Assembly (NCBI RefSeq): GCF_900129075.1
Contig: NZ_FQVH01000003.1
Coordinates: forward strand, 1-64,000
Origin: Caldanaerobius fijiensis DSM 17918
Lineage (GTDB): Bacteria; Bacillota; Thermoanaerobacteria; Thermoanaerobacterales; Caldanaerobiaceae
Direction of reading: 5' to 3'
DNA length: 64,000 nucleotides
Position 1 is the first letter of the stretch; each line of letters opens with the position of its first letter. The position numbers and the translations under genes were made by a program. Shown piece after piece: positions 62,889 to 64,000 of the stretch. The notes under the pieces are model-generated. The model was not told the origin of the DNA, ran no database searches, and saw only the letters and a list, made by a program, of their open reading frames with translations.

Positions 62889-62915
62889 TAAACAAATTTG
62901 TTTAAATGACGATAT
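62889..62915 (+). promoter_or_regulatory. Sigma-D promoter of flgM-flgN-flgK, with palindrome
   Basis: TAAA (62889-62892), 15 nt, then GACGATAT (62908-62915), one mismatch from the sigma-D consensus TAAA-N15-GCCGATAT. The perfect 16-bp palindrome TAAACAAATTTGTTTA (62889-62904) covers the -35 box and spacer and could be an operator. Confidence 0.75.
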
Positions 62916-62947
62916 GCTATATAGGTATAGAAAATGAGGTGGTATAG

Positions 62948-63223
62948 GTGAGGATAGAAAATTACAGCACCCAGAGGGTGTTAGCAAGTTATAACGCTCA
63001 GGTAAAAAAGGATAAAGCTATAGCCAGGAATGCGGAAGAACAGAAAGACAGCATAATCATATCTGAAGAGGGTCAGCTCATTCACAAAGCCGTGGCAAGG
63101 ATGAAAGAGTTACCTGATGTAAGATGTGATGTGGTAGAAAAACTAAAGCAGTCAATAAATGCCGGGAAATATGTAATAGATGCTAAGCAGATAGCAGGCA
63201 ATATAATCGATAGGAAGGCATGA
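62948..63223 (+). CDS. flgM: Anti-sigma-D factor FlgM
   Basis: A 91-aa protein with a flexible N-terminus and the C-terminal sigma-binding helices: DSIIISEEGQLIHKAVARMK (about residues 34-53) and VVEKLKQSINAGKYVIDAKQ (about 61-80), with IAGNIIDR at the end. FlgM holds sigma-D (sigma-28) until the hook is complete. The start is GTG at 62948 following GAGGTGG. It is the first gene behind the sigma-D promoter, so it is autoregulated. FlgN follows after 4 nt. Confidence 0.93.
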   Translation: MRIENYSTQRVLASYNAQVKKDKAIARNAEEQKDSIIISEEGQLIHKAVARMKELPDVRCDVVEKLKQSINAGKYVIDAKQIAGNIIDRKA

Positions 63224-63227
63224 TACC

Positions 63228-63713
63228 ATGGAAAAACTGATTGATGAGCTGATAAGAATTCTCTCAGTGATACTGTCTACTTATAAAGAACTTTATGAAT
63301 TACAAAAAAAGCAGACGGCTGTTATAGTAGCAGGTGATATGGAAAAATTGCAAGAAATACTCAGACGGGAAGATGCCATTATAACTTCGCTGGGTGAACT
63401 GGAAAGGGCGAGGAACGATATTGTTTTTGAGATTTGCCAGAAGGGCAATTTAAATGGTGATGTATCGTTGACAAAGATAGCGTCTATAGGAATTCGGGGC
63501 GGTGAACTTTTAGAGCTTCAGGCGAGGCTTAAAGATGTGATAAATGATGTAAGCCAGCAAAATAGCCTCAATGGAAAGTTAGTAAAGCAGGCATTGGAAT
63601 ATATAGACAGATCTATCAATGCCATTAAATCAGCAATGATCCAGGATAATGGCATATATAAAAGAGAACATTCAAGTGAAAACGCGATAAGTTTATTTGA
63701 TAGGAAGGTGTGA
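63228..63713 (+). CDS. flgN: FlgN-type flagellar export chaperone
   Basis: A 161-aa helical protein with the FlgN pattern: MEKLIDELIRILSVILSTYK at the N-terminus, KKQTAVIVAGDMEKLQEILR near residue 27, and helices ending near residue 140. FlgN escorts the hook-filament junction proteins FlgK and FlgL to the export gate. flgK, its client, starts 1 nt after its stop. Confidence 0.9.
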   Translation: MEKLIDELIRILSVILSTYKELYELQKKQTAVIVAGDMEKLQEILRREDAIITSLGELERARNDIVFEICQKGNLNGDVSLTKIASIGIRGGELLELQARLKDVINDVSQQNSLNGKLVKQALEYIDRSINAIKSAMIQDNGIYKREHSSENAISLFDRKV

Positions 63714-63714
63714 T

Positions 63715-64000
63715 ATGAGTTCACTCTTTTATGGGTTTGAAATTGCAAAGACAGGGCTTTTTGCAAGTCAAAAAGCATTGGACGTGACAGGTCATAATGT
63801 GGCAAACGCCAATACACCCGGATATTCGAGACAACAGGTAGTGCTGGAAGCCAATGCTCCGCAGGCGTATTTTAATATAAATACGGCTTACGGTTCTGGG
63901 CAGATTGGAGCAGGTGTCAGCATTCAGGATATAACCAGGGTTAGGGACATGTTTCTGGACGTCCAGTACAGAAACGAGAATAAAGCTCAAGGGGAGTGGC
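63715..64000 (+). CDS. flgK: Flagellar hook-associated protein 1 FlgK, partial
   Basis: The first 95 codons of flgK; the gene runs off the right edge. FEIAKTGLFASQKALDVTGH and NVANANTPGYSRQQVVLEAN are the FlgK N-terminal signatures, followed by GAGVSIQDITRVRDMFLDVQ. FlgK forms the hook-filament junction. AGGAAGGTG lies upstream of the ATG, overlapping the flgN end. Confidence 0.95.
   Translation, partial: MSSLFYGFEIAKTGLFASQKALDVTGHNVANANTPGYSRQQVVLEANAPQAYFNINTAYGSGQIGAGVSIQDITRVRDMFLDVQYRNENKAQGEW

Overview
The window comes from a moderately AT-rich, endospore-forming, flagellated anaerobic Firmicute. Sporulation genes (spoIID, spoIIQ, spoIIID, prkA-yhbH-spoVR), flagellar genes (flhO/flhP-type rod genes, flgM-flgN-flgK), S-layer-homology (SLH) proteins, a HydF hydrogenase maturase, and T-box and L-box RNAs point to class Clostridia. 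An archaeal-style HerA-NurA-Mre11-Rad50 repair set suggests a thermophilic Thermoanaerobacterales-like lineage; that placement is an inference from gene content.

Layout. 1-1110: the edge of a possible structured RNA, then trpP on the minus strand under a tryptophan T-box. 1183-10759: a plus-strand housekeeping run (ZIP transporter, sua5, ywlE, rpiB, upp, dCMP deaminase, tagO, UDP-GlcNAc 2-epimerase, aspA, hydF and two atpI-type genes). 10919-12922: ywmB-murA. 13032-23854: a DNA glycosylase, an acetyltransferase and a 9.5-kb cell-surface locus (1802-aa IPT/TIG protein, an SLH protein, and a second SLH gene broken by one in-frame TGA). 23918-29741: spoIID-spoIIQ-spoIIID-mbl-flhO-flhP-rod-binding gene-fabZ. 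29763-38538: an O-antigen-ligase-like protein, then nurA-herA-mre11 and a Rad50 split over three genes. 38673-43053: prkA-yhbH-spoVR behind a sigma-E-like promoter. 43221-45994: serine biosynthesis. 46050-46270: 6S RNA. 46319-54170: a membrane phosphatase-like protein, ribosomal protein L25, lysA under a lysine riboswitch, and a small cluster with two related flavoproteins. 54241-57743: a GatC-type transporter with two sugar-enzyme genes. 57866-64000: recD2-comFA-comFC-yvyF-flgM-flgN-flgK.

The first half follows the Bacillus order sua5-ywlE-rpiB-upp-[atp operon]-ywmB-murA-spoIID-spoIIQ-spoIIID-mbl-flhO-flhP-fabZ. Two breaks stand out. The F-type ATP synthase structural genes are absent although atpI-type genes remain at the expected place, and 11 kb of surface and repair genes separate murA from spoIID.

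The most interesting pattern is at the sporulation genes. spoIID, spoIIQ and spoIIID each carry an inverted repeat whose 3' arm contains the Shine-Dalgarno sequence and whose loop holds the gene's own promoter -10 element. Read-through mRNA would hide the ribosome binding site, whereas mRNA started at the gene's own promoter lacks the 5' arm and leaves it free. This could insulate forespore-specific and mother-cell-specific genes at the level of translation. The second notable system is the HerA-NurA-Mre11-split-Rad50 cluster beside sporulation genes.
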